This document shows, piece by piece, positions 1 through 8,250 of a stretch of 19,644 bases of DNA. The notes beneath the pieces were generated by a model. That model was given only the letters and a program-made list of their open reading frames with translations. It was not told the DNA's origin and did no database searches. Numbering within the stretch: the stretch's first letter is position 1; each line of letters begins with the position of its first letter. This DNA comes from CALAZP01 sp964410725 (GTDB lineage: Bacteria > Bacteroidota > Bacteroidia > Chitinophagales > Saprospiraceae): NCBI GenBank assembly GCA_964410725.1, contig CAYPID010000042.1, positions 1-19,644 on the forward strand. The letters run 5' to 3'. The position numbers were made by a program, and so were the translations under genes.

Positions 1-1164
1 ACCATGATGTTCCTACAGTTTTTTGTCTGGGGAACTTGGTATGTGACGATGGGGACCTATCTATTTAAAGTGGGTTTCACTGGTATAGAAATAGGTGCAG
101 CGTACAGTACCATCAATTGGGGGGCTATTGTCTCTCCTTTTTTTGTGGGGATTATTGCTGACCGATTTTTTTCTGCCCAAAAGGTGATGGCCGCTATTCA
201 TTTGACGGGAGCGGTCATTTTATTTTATTTGGCGAATATCACGGATCCATCTGTTTTTTTCTGGACTTTATTGTTGTACTCATTGCTTTATATGCCTACA
301 CTAGCATTGGCTAATGCGATTTGTTTTCATCAGATGGAGTCTCCTGAAAAGGAATTTCCTTCTGTACGGGTTTTGGGTACCATTGGTTGGATTGCTGCAG
401 GATTACTGCTGGGTTTTTTAAAATTGGAAGATGCCAATACTCAATTTTTAATGGGGGCAGGCAGTTCAGTAGCGTTGGGGCTTTACGCGCTGTCGCTTCC
501 AGATACTCCACCGAAAGGTAAAAAGTCCCGACCTTCTTTAGGAGATATTTTAGGTTTAGATGCAGCAGTAATGTTTAAAGATCGAAGTTTTGTCATTTTT
601 ACCATTAGTGCGCTTTTAATCTCCATCCCTTTAGCATTTTATTACAGTTTCACGAATCCTTTTTTCAATGAAATGGGATTAGAGAATGCCGCTGGAAAGA
701 TGACTCTAGGACAGGTTTCGGAAATTGTTTTCTTGTTGTTAATGCCTTTGTTTTTTGTCAGGTTAGGGGTCAAAAAAATGATATTGGTAGGAATGATTGC
801 TTGGGCTGTTCGCTATGTATTGTTTGTTTATGGTAACGCTGATGAATTGGTTTGGATGTATTATTTGGGAATCATTTTACATGGGGTATGTTACGACTTC
901 TTTTTTGTTACAGGTCAGATTTATGTAGATAATGCGGCTCCTAAGCATCTACAAGCCAGTGCTCAAGGATTAATTACGCTGTTGACTTATGGGTTGGGAA
1001 TGCTCATCGGATCCTGGGCCTCTGGATGGTATGTAGATTTGAATACCATGGGAGACGGAAGCCATGATTGGACTACTATATGGTGGATGCCTGCAATTAT
1101 GGCAATTGTGGTGGCGGTACTTTTTATGCAATTTTTTCAAGACAAAAAAGCCCTTAGTAATTGA
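1..1164 (+). CDS. Nucleoside:H+ symporter, NupG/XapB type (MFS), N-terminus cut by window edge
   Basis: Imports nucleosides across the inner membrane with protons. The protein is about 386 residues from the first visible ATG at 4, nearly all hydrophobic helices with the usual 12-segment MFS layout. The start FLQFFVWGTW followed by IGAAYS matches the N-terminus of E. coli NupG, where FLQF lies about 9 residues after the initiator, so the true start is probably just upstream of the window and the frame is open back to base 1. The family pairs R122/T126 (in VRVLGTIGW) and Q237/E240 (in GQVSEIVF) are kept; equivalent residues contact nucleoside in NupG, as I recall. LGLDAAVMFKD matches the NupG central loop. 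It ends at a TGA at 1162-1164. I see no clear terminator after it. Its upstream partners are unknown. The family assignment is firm; the exact substrate is inferred. Confidence 0.9.
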   Translation, partial: TMMFLQFFVWGTWYVTMGTYLFKVGFTGIEIGAAYSTINWGAIVSPFFVGIIADRFFSAQKVMAAIHLTGAVILFYLANITDPSVFFWTLLLYSLLYMPTLALANAICFHQMESPEKEFPSVRVLGTIGWIAAGLLLGFLKLEDANTQFLMGAGSSVALGLYALSLPDTPPKGKKSRPSLGDILGLDAAVMFKDRSFVIFTISALLISIPLAFYYSFTNPFFNEMGLENAAGKMTLGQVSEIVFLLLMPLFFVRLGVKKMILVGMIAWAVRYVLFVYGNADELVWMYYLGIILHGVCYDFFFVTGQIYVDNAAPKHLQASAQGLITLLTYGLGMLIGSWASGWYVDLNTMGDGSHDWTTIWWMPAIMAIVVAVLFMQFFQDKKALSN

Positions 1165-1433
1165 AGCCGAGCAATGGGGGCGTAAATAAAATTGGGCTAG
1201 ACTTTTTTTAATTAATTAAGGTTTGAGGTGAATACGCAATGGAATCTTTGAAAGGAAAGTAACCTTGCGGCATGGTTTGGGTTTTGCTCCATAAATAATA
1301 TTTAGTGGGAGAGCCTATTCAGGTACACAATAATTAAGAGGGTATTAATAGAAATTTTAGAGTTTCAATTAATGTTTAAGAAATACAGGGGTGTCAAAAT
1401 TGCTTTTGGTGGGATCCATAACGGTGTAAGCCG

Positions 1434-1565
1434 ATGGTTGCCGAGAAAGAATCATTTTTACCTTTTATAAATCCTAATATGAGACATAAATTGGTAGAAG
1501 GTATCACAGCTATAATTAAGCGTCACCACATATTGGACTTAATGGATGGAATTCTGAATACTTGA
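1434..1565 (+). CDS. Possible small ORF of 43 aa, unknown, doubtful
   Basis: An ATG-started frame of 43 codons ends at a TGA at 1563-1565. The peptide is amphipathic and protein-like, with a central stretch FINPNMRHKLVEGITAIIKR and a tail ending DLMDGILNT. I recognise no family. No Shine-Dalgarno sequence or promoter box is evident before it. It may be a small gene, a fragment of a decayed one, or chance. It is listed because it is the only protein-like frame in the gap. Confidence 0.15.
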   Translation: MVAEKESFLPFINPNMRHKLVEGITAIIKRHHILDLMDGILNT

Positions 1566-1666
1566 TTAGTGAAAGGCGAATCAGTTAGTTATCTATTGAG
1601 CGCAAGGCTATCGGTTAAAATATTCTTAAAAAAAGGGAAGCTTAAAACAACCTTTTATACTGAATG

Positions 1667-1674
1667 TATATTTG
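1667..1674 (+). promoter_or_regulatory. Candidate -7 box (TATATTTG) for the efflux operon
   Basis: TATATTTG matches the Bacteroidota -7 consensus TAnnTTTG and ends 18 bp before the ATG at 1693, giving a short leader of about 12 nt. No TTG occurs at the expected -33 distance, so only half of the promoter is seen. No CueR or CusR operator was recognised. Confidence 0.35.
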
Positions 1675-1692
1675 TGTTCTAAATATACGTGA

Positions 1693-4600
1693 ATGGGGTC
1701 AGGTGTGTTAAAATTTTTTCTGGATAATCGGTTAGTTACCTTTCTTCTGGTAATGGTTTTATTGGTTTGGGGTTTGGTTACTGCCCCTTTTGATTGGAAA
1801 TTAGAGGGATTGCCCAGAGACCCCGTTCCGGTAGATGCTATTCCGGATATTGGAGAAAATCAGCAGATAGTCTATACTTCCTGGATGGGCAGGAGTCCTC
1901 AGGATGTGGAAGACCAGATTACCTACCCGTTGACAACGGCTATGTTGGGTATGCCGGGGGTAGCTTCTATCCGCAGTTCCTCTATGTTTGGTCTTTCTTT
2001 CATCGCAGTGATTTTTGATGAGGAGGTGGACTACTATTGGAGTAGGACTCGAATTTTAGAAAAACTAAGCGCTCTGGGAAATGGACTTTTGCCGGAAGGC
2101 GTTACCCCACAACTGGGACCTGACGCAACAGCTTTAGGGCAGGTTTTTTGGTATACCCTTGAGGGAAGAGATGAGCGCGGACGACCTGCAGGGGGCTGGG
2201 ATTTACATGAATTAAGGAGTATCCAGGATTATTATGTGCGTTATGGATTAATGGCTTCCGAGGGAGTGGCGGAAGTGGCTTCTATTGGGGGATATGTCAA
2301 GGAATACCAAGTAGATTTAGATCCTGTAGCCATGCAAATCAATGGGATTGGGATGTTGGCAGTTATGGATGCTCTGAAGAATAGCAATTTGGATATCGGA
2401 GCGAATACGCTGGAAATCAATAGGGTAGAATATTTCGTTAGAGGATTGGGATATGTTCAAAAGGTAGAAGATATTGAGGAGACGGTGGTAAAAATGACCA
2501 ATAATGTGCCCATACGGATTAAAGATATTGCCCGGGTGAATATTGGGCCTGCTGTTCGGGGACATGAAGGAATCTTAGATAAGGGTGGAGCTGAGGCGGT
2601 TGGGGGTGTTGTCGTAGCCAGGTATGGTGATAATCCCTTAAAGGTGATTGAGAATATAAAAAATAAAATTGCTGAAATCAGCAATGGGCTTCCCACTAAA
2701 CAATTGGCGGATGGAAGAACTTCTCAATTAACCATCGTACCTTTTTACGATCGATCGGGGTTGATTTATGAAACTTTAGATACGTTAAAAGAGGCTATAA
2801 CCCTTCAGATTTTGATAACCATCATTGTGATTGTCATCATGGTGATGCACTTGAGGACATCTATTTTGATAGCGTCCTTATTACCATTAGCCGTATTCAT
2901 TTGCTTTATTTTCATGCGTTACTTTCACGTTGATGCGAATATAGTAGCGCTATCCGGAATAGCTATTGCAATTGGGACTATGGTAGATTTGGGAATTATT
3001 CTCAGTGAAAACATTTTAAGGCATCTGGAGCACAAGCCTGCAGCAGAATCTTTGGGGAAAACGATTTTTGAAGCCACCCGAGAGGTTTCCTCTGCTATAT
3101 TGACAGCGGTTTCTACCACGATTATTAGTTTCTTGCCAGTCTTTACTTTAGAAGCTGCAGAGGGAAAATTATTCGAACCTTTGGCCTATACCAAATCTTT
3201 TGCATTGCTGGCAGCTTTATTGATTACCTTATTCATCTTACCTGCTTTTGCTTTTTTACTTTTCAAAACTCGATTCCCTTCCCACCAAAATGGTTGGATT
3301 AAGGGTTTAGGTTTACTGCTATTGGGTGCCGTTTGTTTTCCTTTTTCTATTTGGGGAGGGATTACCTTATTGCTTTTGGGACTTAATGATTGTTTAGGAA
3401 TATTGTCCAATGCTTCTTGGTGGCGTGGTCCACGGAAATGGACGGAAAAAGCCAAAAATGTGACGTCCATTTTGATTATTGCCGGTTCTGTGTCTTGGCA
3501 ACTTGCCCAATATTGGCAGCCGTTGGAAGAGGGAAGTTTTATTTTCACCTTATTATTGATCGGAGGAACTTTAGGGATTTTTTCACTATTTATTAAGGTT
3601 TATCCGTCCTTGCTGCGTTGGTGCCTCGAGTATAAGTTGATTTTTTTAATGGTTCCTTTATTCATTATGTTAACCGGTTGGTTGAGTTGGCGTGGGACTG
3701 AAGTAGAGTGGTTGCGAGAGTCTTTTCCGGGGATGGGAAAAGAATTCATGCCTGCTCTTGATGAGGGATCTTTTCTTTTGATGCCGACTTCCATGCCTCA
3801 CAGTGGGGTGACTATGAATAATGAGTATCTCAAGCAGTTGGATTTGCGGGTAGAGACTATTCCAGAGGTAGCTATGGTGGTTGGAAAGGCGGGTAGGGTA
3901 GAAAGTGCCTTAGATCCAGCTCCTATGTCTATGTTTGAGAATATCATTACCTATCATCCAGAATATACGGTGGATGAAAATGGAGAAAAGGTAAGGAATT
4001 GGAGGCCACACATCCAATCGGCTAACGATATTTGGAAAGAAATACAACGGGTTACTGCCGATATTCCGGGAGTAACGGCAGCACCTAAGCTTCAACCTAT
4101 TGAGACTCGACTCGTAATGCTTCAGACAGGGATGAGAGCACCCATGGGCATCAAAGTATTTGGACCTGATTTGGAAACTATTTCCGAATTCGGTTTTCAA
4201 TTGGAAAAATACTTGAAAGAAGCACCTGGGGTAAAGGCAGAGGCGGTTTTTGCCGATAGGACGATAGGCAAACCCTACTTAGAAATAGAGTGGAATCGAT
4301 TGGCTTTATCCAAATATGGACTTACTATTGGAAAAGTTCAACAATATCTTGAAGTTGCGGTAGGAGGGATGGCCATGAGTACTACGGTAGAAGGTAGGGC
4401 CAGATATGCGATTCGGGCAAGATATGCGAGGGAATATAGAGACGATCCTAATGCCATATCATCCATTTTGATTCCTACTTCCGGCGGTTCTCATATTCCT
4501 TTGGGTCAATTGGCAGATATATCTTATCGAGTTGGTCCTTCTATGATCAAAGGAGAGGATGCTTTTTTGGTCGGCTATGTGTTGTTTGATAAATTAGATC

Positions 4601-5316
4601 ATTGGGCGGAAGGTGATGTAGTAGAATCCGCTAGTAATTATTTAAAAGAAAAAATTGAAAATGGTCAATTGGTTATCCCCAAAGGGGTAAATTATAGGTT
4701 CTCAGGAAGTTATGAGAATCAAATAAGAGCAGAAAAGCGACTTTCTTTAATCGTTCCATTAGTTTTATTATTGATTTTTTTGATCCTTTATTTTCAATTC
4801 AAATCAGTAGGAACGAGTTTGATGATCTTCTCCGCTATTGCATTAGCTTTTGCTGGAGGGTTTATTATGCTGTGGTTATACGGTCAACCTTGGTTCTTAG
4901 ATATAGAGTGGAAAGGGCAGAATTTAAGGGACCTATTCGCTGTGCAACCCTTTAATTTGAGTGTAGCCGTTTGGGTTGGATTTATCGCCTTATTTGGGAT
5001 TGCAACGGACGATGGGGTAGTCATATCGACTTATCTCAAGCAAAGTTTTGAAAGGAAGCAACCTCAAACTGTTGCTGAAGTGAGGCAGGCGGTTTTGGAT
5101 GCTGGTATTAAGCGGGTCAGACCTTGTTTGATGACGACTGCTACCACTCTTCTGGCTTTAGTGCCAGTCTTGACCTCAACAGGTAGGGGTTCAGATATTA
5201 TGATACCTATGGCTATCCCGGCATTTGGGGGAATGTCTATAGCATTAATTACTTTGTTTTTGGTACCGGTACTGTACGGTGCTCGGGAGGAATTTAAATT
5301 AAAAAGGAAGGGATGA
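1693..5316 (+). CDS. cusA: CusA-like heavy-metal RND efflux pump (Cu+/Ag+), inner membrane
   Basis: Proton-driven RND pump of the heavy-metal (HME) branch, 1207 residues against 1047 for E. coli CusA. It would act as a trimer in the inner membrane and pass Cu(I)/Ag(I) to an adaptor and outer-membrane channel, encoded by the next two genes. The N-terminal TM1 (about residues 13-32) and the VEDQITYPLT motif are typical. The three methionines that bind copper in CusA (M573, M623, M672) align with M697 (in LLMPTSMP), M747 (in SMFEN) and M809 (in RLVMLQTG). The TM4 relay aspartate is kept as D432 (GTMVDLG). Odd points: CusA E939 aligns with D1106 (ATDDGVV), CusA K984 aligns with C1145 (RVRPCLMT), about 85-95 extra residues with added hydrophobic segments lie between TM6 and TM7 (about 530-625), and there is a longer loop before TM10. 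Its TGA overlaps the next ATG in ATGA. The family is firm; metal choice is inferred from the methionines. Confidence 0.93.
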   Translation: MGSGVLKFFLDNRLVTFLLVMVLLVWGLVTAPFDWKLEGLPRDPVPVDAIPDIGENQQIVYTSWMGRSPQDVEDQITYPLTTAMLGMPGVASIRSSSMFGLSFIAVIFDEEVDYYWSRTRILEKLSALGNGLLPEGVTPQLGPDATALGQVFWYTLEGRDERGRPAGGWDLHELRSIQDYYVRYGLMASEGVAEVASIGGYVKEYQVDLDPVAMQINGIGMLAVMDALKNSNLDIGANTLEINRVEYFVRGLGYVQKVEDIEETVVKMTNNVPIRIKDIARVNIGPAVRGHEGILDKGGAEAVGGVVVARYGDNPLKVIENIKNKIAEISNGLPTKQLADGRTSQLTIVPFYDRSGLIYETLDTLKEAITLQILITIIVIVIMVMHLRTSILIASLLPLAVFICFIFMRYFHVDANIVALSGIAIAIGTMVDLGIILSENILRHLEHKPAAESLGKTIFEATREVSSAILTAVSTTIISFLPVFTLEAAEGKLFEPLAYTKSFALLAALLITLFILPAFAFLLFKTRFPSHQNGWIKGLGLLLLGAVCFPFSIWGGITLLLLGLNDCLGILSNASWWRGPRKWTEKAKNVTSILIIAGSVSWQLAQYWQPLEEGSFIFTLLLIGGTLGIFSLFIKVYPSLLRWCLEYKLIFLMVPLFIMLTGWLSWRGTEVEWLRESFPGMGKEFMPALDEGSFLLMPTSMPHSGVTMNNEYLKQLDLRVETIPEVAMVVGKAGRVESALDPAPMSMFENIITYHPEYTVDENGEKVRNWRPHIQSANDIWKEIQRVTADIPGVTAAPKLQPIETRLVMLQTGMRAPMGIKVFGPDLETISEFGFQLEKYLKEAPGVKAEAVFADRTIGKPYLEIEWNRLALSKYGLTIGKVQQYLEVAVGGMAMSTTVEGRARYAIRARYAREYRDDPNAISSILIPTSGGSHIPLGQLADISYRVGPSMIKGEDAFLVGYVLFDKLDHWAEGDVVESASNYLKEKIENGQLVIPKGVNYRFSGSYENQIRAEKRLSLIVPLVLLLIFLILYFQFKSVGTSLMIFSAIALAFAGGFIMLWLYGQPWFLDIEWKGQNLRDLFAVQPFNLSVAVWVGFIALFGIATDDGVVISTYLKQSFERKQPQTVAEVRQAVLDAGIKRVRPCLMTTATTLLALVPVLTSTGRGSDIMIPMAIPAFGGMSIALITLFLVPVLYGAREEFKLKRKG

Positions 5317-6539
5317 AAGGCAGACTTTTAATTGTGTTTTTCCTGATTGGAGGGATAGAGTTAAGTTGGTCCCAAAACCTGAATTGGTTATTGCGACAAA
5401 CTGAAAATAATAACCCTGATCTAAAGGCCATTCAATATACTTATGAGGCGCAACGACAGCGAATAGTACCTGCTGGTTCATTGAACGATCCGGAAATTGG
5501 CATTGGACTTTTTCCTATGCCGATGCAAAGATGGATGGGTAGGCAGTTGGTAGATATTTCTATACGGCAAAAATTTCCATGGAAGGGTACTTTGAAGGCA
5601 GCTCAATCAACGGAGGAAAAGAAAGCCGAAGCCATCTTGGGCAAGTACGATCAACTCAAAGCCAACCTACTTTATCAAATTAAAGAAGAATGGTGGCGCC
5701 TTCAGTTTTTGGTCTTAAAAAGTCAAATATTAGAAAAGCATCTTAGTTTAATAGCAGTCCTAAAAAATTTAGCAGAAGAAAAAATTGCCAATAATCTTCT
5801 TTCCACTGGACAGTTTATCGAACTCAAACTCCAGGAGAATGATCGAACTAACGAGGTTGCAACCATTAGGCAACAAATAGCTATTGGCCAAATGAAAATT
5901 ATCCAGTTAAGCAATACGCCTGATTGGATATTTGAACCTATGGACCAATGGGAATGGCCTGTATTTCCAATGGATGCCTTGAGTGGGTATGCTGCTTCCA
6001 ATCCGGAGATGCAGCTGAACCGCAAAGAAATGAAGGTGTTTCAGAATATGGAAAAATGGAACGAATTGAAAGGTAAACCAACATTCGGGGTCGGATTACA
6101 ATATAGCCTTATGTCAAAAGTAGATCGTCCTGATTTGAATCCCCGTATGAACGGGATGGATATGTTAATGCCTATGGCGACGATTTCAGTTCCTTTAAAC
6201 CAAAAAAAATACCAAGCTACGGTACAGGAAATGATATGGTACCAGCGGTCTAAAGAAATGCAATTGGAAAGTCTTTCGGACTTTTTTTCCACCCAGATTG
6301 AGACCAGTTTGTTAAATTATCAGAATGCTGAAAGGACTTTGAAGTATTACCAAACTCAAATCTTATTATTAGAGGAATTATCAGAAATACAAATAGAGGC
6401 ATTTGCTAATGGGACTGGAACTTTGGAGGCAGTGATGAATACTCGACAACGTTTATTAGACTTACAAATCAAGACTTTAGAAACCAAATGGGAAGCGGAG
6501 CAAACTGTTTTTGAAGTCGAAAAAATATTAGGGAGGTAA
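5313..6539 (+). CDS. cusC: TolC/CusC-family outer-membrane channel of the metal efflux operon
   Basis: Predicted outer-membrane factor, 408 residues, that would form the trimeric exit duct for the RND pump. The N-terminus (residues 1-21, MKGRLL to SWSQ) is a signal peptide with a signal-peptidase-I type end; there is no lipobox cysteine, unlike E. coli CusC. The body has the TolC-family pattern of long heptad-rich helices (about 85-150 and 200-215, then 310-408) separated by beta-strand segments, with the family-typical NDPEIGIGLFPMP near residue 50. It starts on ATGA, overlapping the pump stop by 4 bp, with GGAAGG just upstream, so translation is probably coupled. The stop is 1 bp before the adaptor start. 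Identity as the channel rests mainly on helix pattern, length and operon position; confidence is high because pump and adaptor flank it. Confidence 0.87.
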   Translation: MKGRLLIVFFLIGGIELSWSQNLNWLLRQTENNNPDLKAIQYTYEAQRQRIVPAGSLNDPEIGIGLFPMPMQRWMGRQLVDISIRQKFPWKGTLKAAQSTEEKKAEAILGKYDQLKANLLYQIKEEWWRLQFLVLKSQILEKHLSLIAVLKNLAEEKIANNLLSTGQFIELKLQENDRTNEVATIRQQIAIGQMKIIQLSNTPDWIFEPMDQWEWPVFPMDALSGYAASNPEMQLNRKEMKVFQNMEKWNELKGKPTFGVGLQYSLMSKVDRPDLNPRMNGMDMLMPMATISVPLNQKKYQATVQEMIWYQRSKEMQLESLSDFFSTQIETSLLNYQNAERTLKYYQTQILLLEELSEIQIEAFANGTGTLEAVMNTRQRLLDLQIKTLETKWEAEQTVFEVEKILGR

Positions 6540-6540
6540 T

Positions 6541-8250
6541 ATGAAGAGAATAATTCCATTTATCGCATGTTTGTTGCTTGGATTGGTTCTGGGCAAATTT
6601 TTATGGGTGGGAGGTGAAGCTACCGATTCGGGTGAGCCGTTAGGATTGGAAGAGGAGCCCCTTATCTATACTTGCTCCATGCATCCACAAGTTCGACAAA
6701 ATGAACCAGGTTTATGTCCATTATGTGCCATGGAATTGATTCCATTGGATCAGGCAGGTTCCTCATCTGAAGACTTGTATACCTTTACTATGAAACCAGG
6801 TGCGGTAGCCATGGCTAATATTCAAACAGCTGTATTTGGGCAAGAAGGAAGTCCGGACGTTTCTGCAGAAAGAGAGATTTATCTATCGGGAAGAGTAGCT
6901 ATAGATGAGGATAGGATGCGTACAATCTCCAGCAATGTTGGCGGAAGATTGGATGATTTTGGGATTGCCTATGAAGGTCAGTATGTAAAGAAAGGGCAAA
7001 AAGTAGGGAGTTTATACGCCCCTGAATTGGTAGCAGCTCAGCAAGAACTCAGAATAGCCTTTAAAATGAAAGAACAGGAGCCAGCTCTTTATCAAGCAGC
7101 CAGGACCAAGTTAAAGAATTGGCAGTTGACTGAGCAGCAAATCGATCAAATAGAAAATTCCCCAGTGATGATTGATCAAATTGATTTAATTGCCGATAAA
7201 TCGGGAATTGTCTTGAATCGATTGGTACAATTGGGTGATTTTATAAAAAAGGGGCAGGCATTGCTGAGATTGGTAGAATTAGATCAAGTATGGATAGAAT
7301 TAGAAGCCTACGAGCAAGATTTACCCTTCTTATACCAAGGCCAAAAAGTTCGGTTTTCCACCCCTTCTTTACCGGGGCAGATACTAACGGGAGTCATTAA
7401 TTTCATTGACCCAATGATCGAATCTAAAACCCGAACCGCTAAGGTAAGATTGTCGGTGGAGAATCCACAGCTCCACCTCAAACCAGAAATGTTGGTAGAT
7501 GGGATAGTTTCAGTTCCTCAAAGACCAGAGTTTAATACACATTACCTGCCAAAATCTGCTGTTCTTTGGACAGGTAAACGATCAGTTGTATACCTACAAA
7601 AAGGGGAGCCTGATTTTCCAAAATTTGAAATGCGAGAAGTGACTTTGGGATCAACTGTTGGTGAAGGATATGAGGTGTTAAAGGGCCTTCAAACGGGAGA
7701 CCATTATGTCGTCAACGGTGTTTTTGTAGTTGATGCAGCGGCTCAATTGAAGGGAGGTTACAGCATGATTAATAGACCACAAGCCCTTGTCATTGAAATC
7801 AATGAGGAGTTTAGAGCGGCATTAAATTCCTTATTAGATTCTTACTTCGAAATAAAAAATAAATTAGTGCAAAGTGATTTTGAAGGGAGTATGGAAATGG
7901 TACAAACTTTTGAACAACGGTTAAAGAATTTGACTATTCCCTTTGAAAGCAGAGATGATTGGCAACCTTTTGGTCAAACGATAAAGAATCGTTTGAAGGA
8001 GATGAACAAAGCAATAGACCTAGAAGGAGTTAGAAATAATTTTGCAGGATTTTCCGATCAAATGACCACAGTGGTAAGTACTTTTGAATTGGGAAATCAA
8101 GCTGTTTATGTAGATTTTTGCCCCATGGCTATGAATGATCAGGGGGCCTACTGGCTGAGTGAATTTGAAAATATAGAAAACCCTTATTTTGGTTCAGCTA
8201 TGTTGACTTGCGGAGTAGTCAAACGAACTTTCTCTGGAGTAACTCGATAA
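6541..8250 (+). CDS. cusB: CusB-like RND periplasmic adaptor with N-terminal metal-binding and C-terminal DUF3347 domains
   Basis: Membrane-fusion adaptor, 569 residues, linking pump and channel in the periplasm. Residues 5-22 form a signal anchor. Residues 43-69 are a heavy-metal-binding domain (YTCSMHPQVRQ...CPLCAMEL) with C45, M47, H48, C59, C62 and M64. Barrel-sandwich/lipoyl, hairpin and beta-barrel parts follow (about 90-415; GGRLDDF, KKGQKVGSLYAPEL, PEMLVDG). Residues about 424-569 match DUF3347: helical, then YVDFCPMAMN and NPYFGSAMLTCGVV, with C527, M529, M554 and C557 as likely Cu ligands. Many adaptors of this class end before such a domain; E. coli CusB has neither end domain. The start is supported by GGGAGG 4-9 bp before the ATG, overlapping the end of the previous gene. 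The last 67 bp overlap the convergent gene on the other strand. The family is firm; direct metal binding is inferred from motifs. Confidence 0.92.
   Translation: MKRIIPFIACLLLGLVLGKFLWVGGEATDSGEPLGLEEEPLIYTCSMHPQVRQNEPGLCPLCAMELIPLDQAGSSSEDLYTFTMKPGAVAMANIQTAVFGQEGSPDVSAEREIYLSGRVAIDEDRMRTISSNVGGRLDDFGIAYEGQYVKKGQKVGSLYAPELVAAQQELRIAFKMKEQEPALYQAARTKLKNWQLTEQQIDQIENSPVMIDQIDLIADKSGIVLNRLVQLGDFIKKGQALLRLVELDQVWIELEAYEQDLPFLYQGQKVRFSTPSLPGQILTGVINFIDPMIESKTRTAKVRLSVENPQLHLKPEMLVDGIVSVPQRPEFNTHYLPKSAVLWTGKRSVVYLQKGEPDFPKFEMREVTLGSTVGEGYEVLKGLQTGDHYVVNGVFVVDAAAQLKGGYSMINRPQALVIEINEEFRAALNSLLDSYFEIKNKLVQSDFEGSMEMVQTFEQRLKNLTIPFESRDDWQPFGQTIKNRLKEMNKAIDLEGVRNNFAGFSDQMTTVVSTFELGNQAVYVDFCPMAMNDQGAYWLSEFENIENPYFGSAMLTCGVVKRTFSGVTR

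Larger units (their letters stand above)
1165..1692. other. Intergenic stretch of 528 bp, no convincing gene
   Basis: No reading frame of normal gene length occurs on either strand. The stretch is AT-rich and contains only a short open frame at 1434-1565 (43 codons) and a promoter-like box at 1667-1674 just before the efflux operon. An overlapping 33-codon frame starts at 1372. I see no strong hairpin with a U-run that would end the transporter transcript; the TTAATTAATTAA palindrome at about 1208-1219 is not a terminator. The length is large for this gene-dense window, so it may hold regulatory DNA for the metal operon or the remains of a lost gene. Confidence 0.6.

Noticed and set aside
1208..1219. 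TTAATTAATTAA palindrome as a regulatory site
   Set aside because: Short AT-only palindromes are expected by chance in AT-rich gaps, and nothing else supports it.
1372..1565. Remnant of a transposase
   Set aside because: The short frames look protein-like, but no DDE motif, terminal repeats or target duplication could be seen, and I could not match a family.
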